A stretch of DNA of 60,665 bases from Pseudomonas sp. C2B4 (GTDB lineage Bacteria; Pseudomonadota; Gammaproteobacteria; Pseudomonadales; Pseudomonadaceae): contig NZ_JABFMU010000041.1 of assembly GCF_013359695.1 (NCBI RefSeq), positions 1 through 60,665 on the forward strand, read 5' to 3'. Made by a program: the position numbers and the translations under genes. How positions within the stretch are numbered: the stretch's first letter is position 1; every line of letters starts with the position of its first letter. Of the stretch, positions 34,906 through 41,975 are shown piece after piece. Under the pieces are notes generated by a model. It made no database searches and was not told the DNA's origin. It worked only from the letters and a program-made list of their open reading frames with translations.

Positions 34906-36234
34906 TCAGAAATTGGAAGCAAGCGGAAACGGCCGCGCCTTGCGTTGGTTCAACACCACACTCAGTTGGGCGCTGCCTGCGCTCCAGGGCAGATAACCGG
35001 CGAGTGCCCAGCGTTGCAGCAGTTCGGCGATCACCTGCAGTTCCTGGCTGGCCGGCAACAGGCCGCTGAAGCGCGCCTGGCCCAGTACCGCGAAGGCGAG
35101 CGTCGGCGTGTCGGCGAGAAACTGCTGCGGCCGCGACTTCACGCGTTGCCACAGATCAAGCAGTTGATGCGGATGCCGCTCGGGCAGGCTGAGCGCTTGC
35201 CCCACGCTGCGACCGCCCAGAGCGGGAGGGCGCAGTGCGAGCAGTGATGCAACGAACTGGGGAATGGCCTGGTCGAGCATCTCGAACGCGCTGCGCTGAC
35301 TGGCGCTCATCTGTGAACGCGGATAGAGCCGCTCCCACATGTGCTCCAGCTCTGTCCACTGCGGATGCGGATAGAGCGCCCGGCCCATCGCGACGGACAA
35401 CTTGACCCGAATCCATGGCGCCGGATGCGGATCGTCCAGATTGATGCGCAGGACAAAGGCCCGCGGCAGGCTGACTACACTGATCAACCCGCAGGTCGCG
35501 CTGATGCCCACCCTCGAGACGGCCCAGAGATCGGCGACGATCTCGCTGATCCAGCGATCCCATGCGCGCCACCAGGGTGGCCCCTTGGAGACGTTGGCCG
35601 CCGTTGCCCGACGGTAGGTGTTGGCGAGGTCGAGCAGCGCCGAAGCCTGATGCCCGATTTCGTGGAACAGCGATGCAGCGATGCCGGTGCCGACCATTCG
35701 TTCACGCGGGATGCGGATCACGGCCACCGGATTGGCCCCACCTCCCGGCAAACGCGTGCGCGCACGCCTTATTGCACCGCCATGTCCGCGTTCCACGTAA
35801 CAGATCACCGGCGGCACTTGCAGGTTCACACCCGGCTGCTTGAGGCCATCCTGAGCGGCGACATCGAGCCCCGCCAGCCATATTCCGGTACCGTGCTGAC
35901 TGCGTTGCGTGAGCACTTCAGCGAATATTTCGAAGTGCGTGAGTGAGGCGTGGAAGTACAGTTTCAAGAGTGCGTAGTGGCGCTGAGCGAGTGCGATGTT
36001 GTGCGGAGTCGCATTCAAACTGCGCAACCGGTGCAGGAAGCGCGCAATACGTACACGCAACTGCTGGCGCGCTGCCTGCATGTGGCGCTCGATCGCCGAC
36101 ATGGCTTCGTCACTGACGTTGGCCGCCGGAACCATCGGCATCTGCAGGGCGTAGGGCAGTTGGGCGTCGAGACGTGCCCGAATGCCGAGTACTTCCTGTT
36201 CGATCAGCCGCAGGGCCATGGTGCAGGCGTTCAT
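34906..36234 (-). CDS. Putative gluzincin-type zinc metallopeptidase (HExxH)
   Basis: 442 residues. HEIGH at 191-195 in SLFHEIGHQASALLDL is the zinc and catalytic motif; a Glu at 231 followed by Asp at 235 in SEIVADLWAVSRVG fits the third ligand of gluzincins. No signal peptide is visible, and residues 40-90 form long helices. The frame extends to 36372, but ATG 36234 has an ideal GGGAGGTGAG upstream and the extension overlaps the previous gene. It lies directly after the EFE-repeat gene and could process it or another island product; that is inference. Family placement beyond the motif is not certain. Confidence 0.8.
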   Translation of the reverse strand: MNACTMALRLIEQEVLGIRARLDAQLPYALQMPMVPAANVSDEAMSAIERHMQAARQQLRVRIARFLHRLRSLNATPHNIALAQRHYALLKLYFHASLTHFEIFAEVLTQRSQHGTGIWLAGLDVAAQDGLKQPGVNLQVPPVICYVERGHGGAIRRARTRLPGGGANPVAVIRIPRERMVGTGIAASLFHEIGHQASALLDLANTYRRATAANVSKGPPWWRAWDRWISEIVADLWAVSRVGISATCGLISVVSLPRAFVLRINLDDPHPAPWIRVKLSVAMGRALYPHPQWTELEHMWERLYPRSQMSASQRSAFEMLDQAIPQFVASLLALRPPALGGRSVGQALSLPERHPHQLLDLWQRVKSRPQQFLADTPTLAFAVLGQARFSGLLPASQELQVIAELLQRWALAGYLPWSAGSAQLSVVLNQRKARPFPLASNF

Positions 36235-36257
36235 CGCACTCACCTCCCGGGGGCGTC

Positions 36258-37184
36258 TCAATAGCCAGGCCGAGGCGCGGCGAGATACAGGATGATCGTG
36301 CGACCGCTGCGTGAACGGCGCCAAACGCCACTGCTCGGTACGTTTGCAGCGAGAGGTTGTGCGCTGCCGCAAGACGGGCAGCTCGCCGGAGCGTCAGTCA
36401 TCCCCTGGGCATGCCGTCTGGGGCCTCCATAGGCGGGCACCGACGCACCCACGGACGTGCCGGCCGGACCGAAGATCGGCGTGGCGGCCTGGCGTGCTGC
36501 CGCAATGCCGGTCCGGGCAATCTGCCGCATGACGGGCAGAAGGCCTGGCGCGACCTGGTTAGCACCGCGCAAAAACGCAATGCGTGCAGCCCGTGGTGGA
36601 GGGATGTGCGATGGCATCGTTACCAGGTGGTTGGCCGCGTGTTGACCGATACGCACGAGGCGGCGCGCAACCTCGAACTCGCGGTCCTCGTTGCTGAGTC
36701 CTTCCAGTTCAAGTCCGACGGCACTGCCAGCCATGCTCGCCAGCTTGCCGCCAATCAGGCCTCCCGCACCCGGCACGATGAGGTTGCCGAGGGCTCCCCC
36801 GACCACCGGCAATGCTGATTTCACCGCCGTGCGCAGAATGCCGCCAAGCGCCTTGCCTGCTGACGATTTCGCGAAGTTGGTCGCAACGCGGCCCACGGAC
36901 TTGATGAGGCCTCCGAGGAACTGCTCCAATTCCTGTTCATTGTTGACCGCGAGCAGTTCGGCAGCGAGTTCGAGCTCCTGCATTTCGCCCGAGACTTCGG
37001 TCTCGAATTCGTTTTCGAACTCATTTTCAAATTCATTTTCGAACTCGGTTTCGCCTTGTCCGAATGGCGACTCGAACTCGAATTCGCTTCCCACTTCCTG
37101 GCCGAACTCGCCAGCCAGTTCCTGTTCAAGCTCGTTATAGCCAGGCCCCCAACCGCCTGGTCTGGATGTGCCGATGTCGTGCAT
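36258..37184 (-). CDS. EFE-repeat, glycine-zipper protein of unknown function
   Basis: 308 residues in distinct blocks. Residues 17-90 are extremely acidic, with tandem four-residue EFEN repeats at 47-61. Residues 110-158 form a Gly/Ala-rich zipper (KALGGILRTAVKSALPVVGG, LGNLIVPGAGGLIGGKLASM) that could insert in a membrane or oligomerise. Residues 165-245 are Ala/Arg-rich helices. A C-terminal CPSCG near 272 could bind metal. No signal peptide. AAGGAGAAG precedes the ATG. First gene of the operon, 54 bases behind the predicted sigma-54 promoter. From memory, similar EFE-rich proteins occur as hypothetical proteins elsewhere; no function is known to me. Confidence 0.85.
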   Translation of the reverse strand: MHDIGTSRPGGWGPGYNELEQELAGEFGQEVGSEFEFESPFGQGETEFENEFENEFENEFETEVSGEMQELELAAELLAVNNEQELEQFLGGLIKSVGRVATNFAKSSAGKALGGILRTAVKSALPVVGGALGNLIVPGAGGLIGGKLASMAGSAVGLELEGLSNEDREFEVARRLVRIGQHAANHLVTMPSHIPPPRAARIAFLRGANQVAPGLLPVMRQIARTGIAAARQAATPIFGPAGTSVGASVPAYGGPRRHAQGMTDAPASCPSCGSAQPLAANVPSSGVWRRSRSGRTIILYLAAPRPGY

Positions 37185-37237
37185 TTTCTTCTCCTTGACT
37201 CAGGTTGGCGAGAGTAGGTCTCGCATGCGATGGGGGT

Positions 37238-37253
37238 AGCAGAGAGCGTGCCA
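37238..37253 (-). promoter_or_regulatory. Sigma-54 (-24/-12) promoter of the island operon
   Basis: Minus-strand TGGCACG-CTCT-CTGCT against the consensus TGGCACG-N4-TTGCW; only one core position differs and the GG-GC spacing is exact. The implied start is near 37227, about 43 bases before the EFE-repeat gene. A sigma-54 activator is encoded at the other end of the island. Confidence 0.85.
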
Positions 37254-37318
37254 GGCAGTCCCGCCGACTCGCACGCCCGCAGGGAAGGGGGTTCGCGCAT
37301 TGGCGATGTACTGGAGGG

Positions 37319-37332
37319 CGAAGCGAGCTTCG
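37319..37332. promoter_or_regulatory. Upstream palindrome 1, candidate activator site
   Basis: Perfect inverted repeat CGAAGC-GA-GCTTCG, about 73 bases upstream of the -24 element. It shares the CGAAG/CTTCG half-site with the next palindrome. Confidence 0.65.
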
Positions 37333-37357
37333 TATTTGAGAGCAACGAGACTGGGGA

Positions 37358-37375
37358 CGCGAAGCGACCTTCGCG
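37358..37375. promoter_or_regulatory. Upstream palindrome 2, candidate activator site
   Basis: Perfect inverted repeat CGCGAAG-CGAC-CTTCGCG, about 113 bases upstream of the -24 element and about 41 bases (four helical turns) from palindrome 1. Paired upstream sites at this distance are typical of sigma-54 activators. Confidence 0.65.
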
Positions 37376-37745
37376 CCCACGAGCAATAGCCTTATCGAAG
37401 ACTGCCACTCGTTCGGGGTGTCGAGTCCGCATGACGTTGCCGAGTTAACCAGCTCCGGCAGGAGCGCATCGGCGTGATTGCGCAGAACAAGCTACGACCG
37501 CCAGCAGCGCTTCAATTGTGCGTGAACCGTTCGATGACTCGATTGAGTAACGAAGTCGCTCGACGTCTGGAGTTCGGCTCACCGCCTTGAAGTCGAAGAT
37601 GCAGGAAAACGGCGAGTAAATCGGGTGGTTCAAGGGGGACGGTTTGATGCGAGAACTTGAGTCAGGTTGAACGCTTGCGGGCAGAAACTGAGTGGTATGC
37701 GCCGGACAATTCTAGCCTCACGGCACAATACGAAATGTGGCGGAC

Positions 37746-37857
37746 AAAAAAAGACCCGGCAAAAGCCGGGTCAAAAACCTTGATTAGCCTGATGAGGAGA
37801 TAGTCCAGGAGACCGACCTGAGGTCCCTTGGTCCATCGACTGATCTCGCGATCAGTT
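37746..37857 (-). ncRNA. prrF: PrrF small RNA (iron-sparing response)
   Basis: About 112 nt. The minus strand begins ACTGATCGCGAGATCAG, a 5' hairpin, contains CTCCTCATCAGGCTAATCA in the centre and ends in terminator GACCCGGC-TTTT-GCCGGGTC plus seven T. The order, length and central segment match my memory of Pseudomonas PrrF RNAs, which repress sodB, sdh and other iron-using genes when iron is scarce. The -10 TATTAT lies at 37864-37869 under a Fur box. Only one copy is in the window; fluorescent pseudomonads usually have the second elsewhere. Confidence 0.88.
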
Positions 37858-37859
37858 GG

Positions 37860-37878
37860 TGCAATAATAATCATTCTC
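37860..37878 (-). promoter_or_regulatory. Fur box over the PrrF promoter
   Basis: Minus-strand GAGAATGATTATTATTGCA matches the 19-bp Fur consensus at 13 positions and covers the -10 (37864-37869). Fur-Fe(II) would block transcription when iron is plentiful. Confidence 0.85.
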
Positions 37879-37948
37879 GTTTGCAGGTCAAGCGATTTTA
37901 CCTGCGCGATTGGAAAATTCTTTCCAGTCTTCTTTTTGCATCCCGCTT

Positions 37949-38290
37949 TCAACCCCTCTGATGTCGCTCCAGTGATCGATCCACCATGGCTTTGGCCATG
38001 TCGATCATGTGCACCGTCGAAAACGCCAGATCCCGGTTCGAACCCTGCAGGTGGCTGGCCGCTTCGAATGCCGTGGCGGCGGCACAGCGCAGCAGGTCCG
38101 AGGCATGGACCAGGGCTTCCTCGCTGCTGATGTTGAGGTTCACCTCAAAGAAGCGTGTCTCGACCCCTCCCTCTGAAACAGCCGGTTTCAAGTAGTAGTC
38201 CAGTGCGCGTTGGGCGGCGGCCGAGCCCAGGGGAGAGGTGAGGGAGGTGTCGATTTGCATATCAGGCAGGTCGTTGGCGGGTTGGGTCAT
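37949..38290 (-). CDS. DUF6124-like small protein
   Basis: 113 residues, hydrophilic, with a helical C-terminal half (SEEALVHASDLLRCAAATAF, HMIDMAKAMVDRSLE). Small proteins of this kind are common in Pseudomonas and have no known function. No signal peptide. GGAGC precedes the ATG. It is divergent from the PrtR-like gene and shares with it an intergenic operator, so it may be under that repressor's control. Confidence 0.75.
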   Translation of the reverse strand: MTQPANDLPDMQIDTSLTSPLGSAAAQRALDYYLKPAVSEGGVETRFFEVNLNISSEEALVHASDLLRCAAATAFEAASHLQGSNRDLAFSTVHMIDMAKAMVDRSLERHQRG

Positions 38291-38339
38291 GATGATGGCA
38301 AGCTCCGTGACAGGTTCAGATCCGTGAATTCATGCTAAT

Positions 38340-38381
38340 ACGAATTGTAGTTATTTCCATGAATCTAATACTACAATTTGT
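38340..38381. promoter_or_regulatory. Inverted-repeat operator between DUF6124 and prtR-like genes
   Basis: ACGAATTGTAGT at 38340-38351 and ACTACAATTTGT at 38370-38381 are inverted copies matching at 11 of 12 positions, with an 18-base AT-rich spacer. The position in front of a CI-like repressor gene suggests autoregulation. Confidence 0.75.
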
Positions 38382-38419
38382 GTTTTGATGGCTGGAGTTC
38401 ACCACGTATCGTGCCGCAC

Positions 38420-39058
38420 ATGGATAAATGGATTGAATTGGTCAAGGCCAAGATGAGTGAACTCAAAATCACTCAAGAAATACTCGCCGACCGCCTCGGG
38501 ATGTCCCAGGGCGGCGTAGGTCACTGGCTCAATAAACGTCGCGAGCCGGGCATCGAGGACATGAATCGGGTGCTGAAAGCACTGGGAATGGACTTTCTCG
38601 AAGTGGCTCTGGTGATACGCGAGCCTGCGGACTCACTGGACGATGGAATGCCCCTGGCGCAAAAGTACAACCCGTACTTCCGCTACCCGGTCAGTGACTG
38701 GCGGGAAACAGGTGAAGTCCGTGAAGGCGAACAAGGACGGTACCGCTTCGAACTGTCCGACTATCACGCTCAGGGGGCGGCCTTCTGGCTGACGGTCGCG
38801 GGCGATGCAATGACCGCTCCCAGTGGCCCGAGCATCGCCGAAGGCATGTTGATCCTGGTGGATCCGGACGTGGAAGCGGTGCCTGGCAAACTGGTCATCG
38901 CGCAATGGTCGAACAGCAGCGAGGCGGTTTTTCGCAAGCTGATCGAAGAGGGCGGGCAGCGTTACCTGGTCCCGCTCAATCCGACCTATCCAAAGGCCCT
39001 GTACACCGAAGAATGCCGGATCATCGGCGTGGTGGTTCAGGCAACAGCCAAATTCTAA
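38420..39058 (+). CDS. PrtR-like XRE repressor with S24 domain, catalytic Ser replaced by Ala
   Basis: 212 residues. The N-terminal XRE HTH (about 5-60, ILADRLGMSQGGVGHWLNKR) is followed by a LexA/CI-like S24 domain (about 90-205). The cleavage serine motif, GDSM in LexA and CI, reads GDAM here (Ala130), so self-cleavage should be impossible; the region of the general-base Lys remains (AVFRKL). PrtR of P. aeruginosa represses pyocin genes through PrtN, but no pyocin gene is adjacent here. The ATG at 38420 is the first good start; TTG 38378 lies inside the operator. Confidence 0.88.
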   Translation: MDKWIELVKAKMSELKITQEILADRLGMSQGGVGHWLNKRREPGIEDMNRVLKALGMDFLEVALVIREPADSLDDGMPLAQKYNPYFRYPVSDWRETGEVREGEQGRYRFELSDYHAQGAAFWLTVAGDAMTAPSGPSIAEGMLILVDPDVEAVPGKLVIAQWSNSSEAVFRKLIEEGGQRYLVPLNPTYPKALYTEECRIIGVVVQATAKF

Positions 39059-39060
39059 TC

Positions 39061-39084
39061 AGAACGCCCTCCAGGGGCGTTCTT
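39061..39084 (+). terminator. Intrinsic terminator of the prtR-like gene
   Basis: Stem AGAACGCCC (39061-39069) and GGGCGTTCT (39075-39083) with a short T-containing tail. It lies between the convergent prtR-like and liuD genes. Confidence 0.75.
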
Positions 39085-39088
39085 CATT

Positions 39089-41044
39089 TCACGCCTCTTC
39101 CAGCTCGACCAGCGCACTGCCTTCGCCGACCATTTCGCCTTCCTGGCAATACAGCGCCTTGATCACACCGGCGTGGGGCGCGCGAATGCTGTGCTCCATT
39201 TTCATCGCTTCCAGCACCACCAGTTGCGCCCCGGCTTCGACGGCTTGTCCGGCTTGCACCAGTACGCGCACGATGCTGCCGTTCATGGGCGCGGTCAGCC
39301 CGCCGTGATGGCTGTGACTGGCTTCAACGGCACTGATCGGGTCGTAGGACTCGATGCGGTGCAGTTCACCTTCCCATTGCAGGTACACGAAATCGCCACG
39401 GCGGATGGCCCGGTGCTGGCGGCGCAGGCCGTCATGTTCGGTCAGCAATTGCTCGCCGACCAGTCGTGCGCTGTGGGTGTGGGGACTACCCAGCGTCAGT
39501 GCGCGGTCCTGGCCTTCGCAACTCAGGTGCAAAGTGATTTCCGAGGGCAGTCCGGCACGGAAACCGTTGCCGATAGCCCACGGCGAACTCAAATCATCCC
39601 TACGCGGCGTATTGTGCTGGCTCTGGGCAAACGCCTGGGCAGCGGCTTGCCAGAACTCGTCGCTGAGCCCGGACGGTGCAGGCAGCAGTTGCTCCTGATA
39701 GCGCGGGATAAACCCGGTATCCAGTTCAGCCGCGGCAAACGCCGGATGCGCAATGATCCGCCGCAGGAAGTTGATGTTGGTCTTGAGTCCACCGATGGCA
39801 AACTCGTCCAGCATGCTCAGCAGTCGCAAGCGTGCCTGCTCACGGTCTTCGCCCCAGGCAATCAGCTTGCCGAGCATCGGGTCGTAGAACGGCGAAATCT
39901 CGTCACCTTCTTCGACACCGCTGTCCACCCGGCGACCCGCTCCCGGCGCGGATTCGCGATAGAGCTCCAGGCGACCGGTGGCCGGCAGGAAGTCATTGCC
40001 CGGATCTTCGGCATACAACCGTACTTCAATCGCATGGCCGTTCAGCGGCACCTGATCCTGGGTCATCGGCAACGCTTCGCCACGGGCCACGCGAATCTGC
40101 CACGCCACCAGGTCGAGACCGGTGATGGCCTCGGTGACCGGGTGTTCGACCTGCAGGCGCGTATTCATCTCCATGAAGAAGAATTCGCCGCGGGCATCGA
40201 GCAAAAACTCCACGGTACCGGCACCGACGTAACCGATGGCCTGCGCCGAACGCACGGCAGCCTCACCCATGGCGCGGCGCAGTTCAGGGCTCAGGCCTGG
40301 GGCGGGCGCTTCTTCGACGACTTTCTGGTGACGACGCTGAATCGAGCAGTCACGTTCGTTGAGGTACAGGCAGTTGCCGTGTTGATCGGCGAATACCTGG
40401 ATTTCCACATGACGGGGTTTGAGCAGGTACTTCTCGACCAGCATCCTCGAATCGCCGAACGACGACAGGGCTTCACGCTGGGCCGAGGCCAGGGCTTCGG
40501 CCAGCTGGCTGACGTCCTCGACCACTTTCATGCCCTTGCCGCCGCCACCGGCCGTGGCCTTGAGCAGCACGGGATAGCCGATGCGTTCGCAAGCATCGCG
40601 GAAGGTGTCGAGGTCTTGCGCCTCGCCGTGATAGCCGGGCACGAGCGGCACGCCGGCAGTTTCCATCAGGGCTTTGGCCGCGGACTTGCTCCCCATGGCG
40701 TCGATGGCAGAAGCGGGTGGGCCAAGGAAGATCAGGCCGGCCGCTTCGATCGCGCGGGCGAACCCGGCGTTCTCCGACAGAAAACCATAACCGGGGTGAA
40801 TCGCCTGGGCGCCGCTGGCCTTGGCCGCTGCAATCAGCTTGTCGATTTGCAGATAGCTGTCGGCGGCTTTGCTGCCACCGAGGTCGACGCGAATGTCAGC
40901 TTCGCGGCTGTGCCGGGCGTCACGGTCAGTGGCGCTATGCACGGCCACGGTGGTCAGGCCCAATGCTTTGGCGGTGCGCATCACCCGGCAGGCGATTTCG
41001 CCGCGGTTGGCCACCAACAGGGTAGTGAGGACGGGGGCGCTCAT
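39089..41044 (-). CDS. liuD: Methylcrotonyl-CoA carboxylase, biotin-containing alpha subunit
   Basis: 651 residues: biotin carboxylase N-domain (LLVANRGEIACRVMRTAKAL), ATP-grasp (about 115-330, with KATAGGGGKGMKVV and EMNTRLQVEHPVTE), C-domain, and a C-terminal biotinyl domain with the biotin Lys in LVVLEAMKMEHSIRAP. It carboxylates biotin for transfer to 3-methylcrotonyl-CoA in leucine breakdown. The ATG at 41044 overlaps the liuC stop; the upstream TTG is unlikely. Neighbours liuA, liuB and liuC make this MCC rather than acetyl- or propionyl-CoA carboxylase. Confidence 0.95.
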   Translation of the reverse strand: MSAPVLTTLLVANRGEIACRVMRTAKALGLTTVAVHSATDRDARHSREADIRVDLGGSKAADSYLQIDKLIAAAKASGAQAIHPGYGFLSENAGFARAIEAAGLIFLGPPASAIDAMGSKSAAKALMETAGVPLVPGYHGEAQDLDTFRDACERIGYPVLLKATAGGGGKGMKVVEDVSQLAEALASAQREALSSFGDSRMLVEKYLLKPRHVEIQVFADQHGNCLYLNERDCSIQRRHQKVVEEAPAPGLSPELRRAMGEAAVRSAQAIGYVGAGTVEFLLDARGEFFFMEMNTRLQVEHPVTEAITGLDLVAWQIRVARGEALPMTQDQVPLNGHAIEVRLYAEDPGNDFLPATGRLELYRESAPGAGRRVDSGVEEGDEISPFYDPMLGKLIAWGEDREQARLRLLSMLDEFAIGGLKTNINFLRRIIAHPAFAAAELDTGFIPRYQEQLLPAPSGLSDEFWQAAAQAFAQSQHNTPRRDDLSSPWAIGNGFRAGLPSEITLHLSCEGQDRALTLGSPHTHSARLVGEQLLTEHDGLRRQHRAIRRGDFVYLQWEGELHRIESYDPISAVEASHSHHGGLTAPMNGSIVRVLVQAGQAVEAGAQLVVLEAMKMEHSIRAPHAGVIKALYCQEGEMVGEGSALVELEEA

Positions 41045-41859
41045 CAACGCGGCTCCTTGGGGGTGATTTCGGCTTGCCAGCTTGGCGGACGTTTTTGCAG
41101 GAAGGCACGCAGACCTTCCTGGCCTTCGGGGCTGACGCGGATGCGGGCGATGGCGTTCTCGGTGTAGCGACGCAGCGCCGGGAGCAGCGAGCCGTCGCCG
41201 ACTTCACGCAGCAAGTCCTTGCTGGCGCGCATGGCGGCAGGGCTGTTGAGCAGGAGGTTGTCGATCCACTGTTCGACGCGCTGGTCCAGCTCGGAGGAGG
41301 GATAGCTTTCCGACAACAGTCCCAGTTCCCGCGCCCGTTGCCCGCTGAAGCGTTCAGCGGTCAAGGCGTAGCGCCGGGTGGCGCGTTCGCCGATGGCTTG
41401 CACCACGAACGGACTGATCACGGCGGGCGCCAGGCCGATGCGCACTTCCGACAAACAGAATTGCGCGTCATCGACACCGATGGCCATGTCGCAGCAACTG
41501 ATCAGGCCCAATGCACCACCAAAGGCTGCACCTTGCACCACCGCCAGGGTCGGGATTTTCAGTTTGGCCAGGTTGTACATCAACTCCGCCAGTTCCCGGG
41601 CGTCGTCGAGGTTGGTGTGGTAATCGAGTTCGGCCGATTGCTGCATCCACGCCAGGTCGGCGCCGGCGCTGAAGTGCTTGCCACGACCGCGAACCAGCAG
41701 GAAACGCAGGCTGGCATCGCTCGACACCTGGTCCAGGGCGAGGATCAGTTCACGGATCATCTCGGCGTTGAACGCGTTGTTCTTTTCTTCGCGGCTGAGC
41801 CACAGGGTCGCAAAACCACGCGGGTCGGTCAGCAGTTCGAGGGTGTTGAAGTCGCTCAT
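41044..41859 (-). CDS. liuC: Methylglutaconyl-CoA hydratase
   Basis: 271 residues, crotonase fold. Oxyanion-hole segments KHFSAGADLAWMQQ and QGAAFGGALGLISCCDMAI are present, with a catalytic Glu in FCLSEVRIGLAP. It hydrates 3-methylglutaconyl-CoA to HMG-CoA, the step between MCC and HMG-CoA lyase. GGAAG precedes the ATG. A REP pair separates it from liuB. Confidence 0.94.
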   Translation of the reverse strand: MSDFNTLELLTDPRGFATLWLSREEKNNAFNAEMIRELILALDQVSSDASLRFLLVRGRGKHFSAGADLAWMQQSAELDYHTNLDDARELAELMYNLAKLKIPTLAVVQGAAFGGALGLISCCDMAIGVDDAQFCLSEVRIGLAPAVISPFVVQAIGERATRRYALTAERFSGQRARELGLLSESYPSSELDQRVEQWIDNLLLNSPAAMRASKDLLREVGDGSLLPALRRYTENAIARIRVSPEGQEGLRAFLQKRPPSWQAEITPKEPR

Positions 41860-41882
41860 TTCTTCCGTTCTCCACGGTCTTT

Positions 41883-41968
41883 GTGGGAGCGGGCTTGCTC
41901 GCGAAGAACGATAACGCGGTGCATCAGATCAACCGCGGTGAATCCTTCGCGAGCAAGCCCGCTCCCAC
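41883..41968. repeat. REP inverted pair inside the liu operon
   Basis: Forward variant at 41883-41905 (GTGGGAGCGGGCTTGCTCGC) and reverse copy at 41946-41968. They fill the 116-base gap between liuB and liuC, where the hairpin could affect transcript stability and lower expression of the distal genes. Confidence 0.9.
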
Positions 41969-41975
41969 AAAAAAA

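Noticed and set aside
37441..37620. Possible gene fragment between the island promoter region and PrrF
   Set aside because: A short plus-strand frame (LRQERIGVIAQNKLRPPAAL) looks mildly coding, but I could not tie it to any family and it has no start signal.
39173..41167. Long open frame of 664 residues on the plus strand opposite liuD
   Set aside because: It is a GC-rich antisense shadow of the liuD/liuC coding region with no motifs or start signal.
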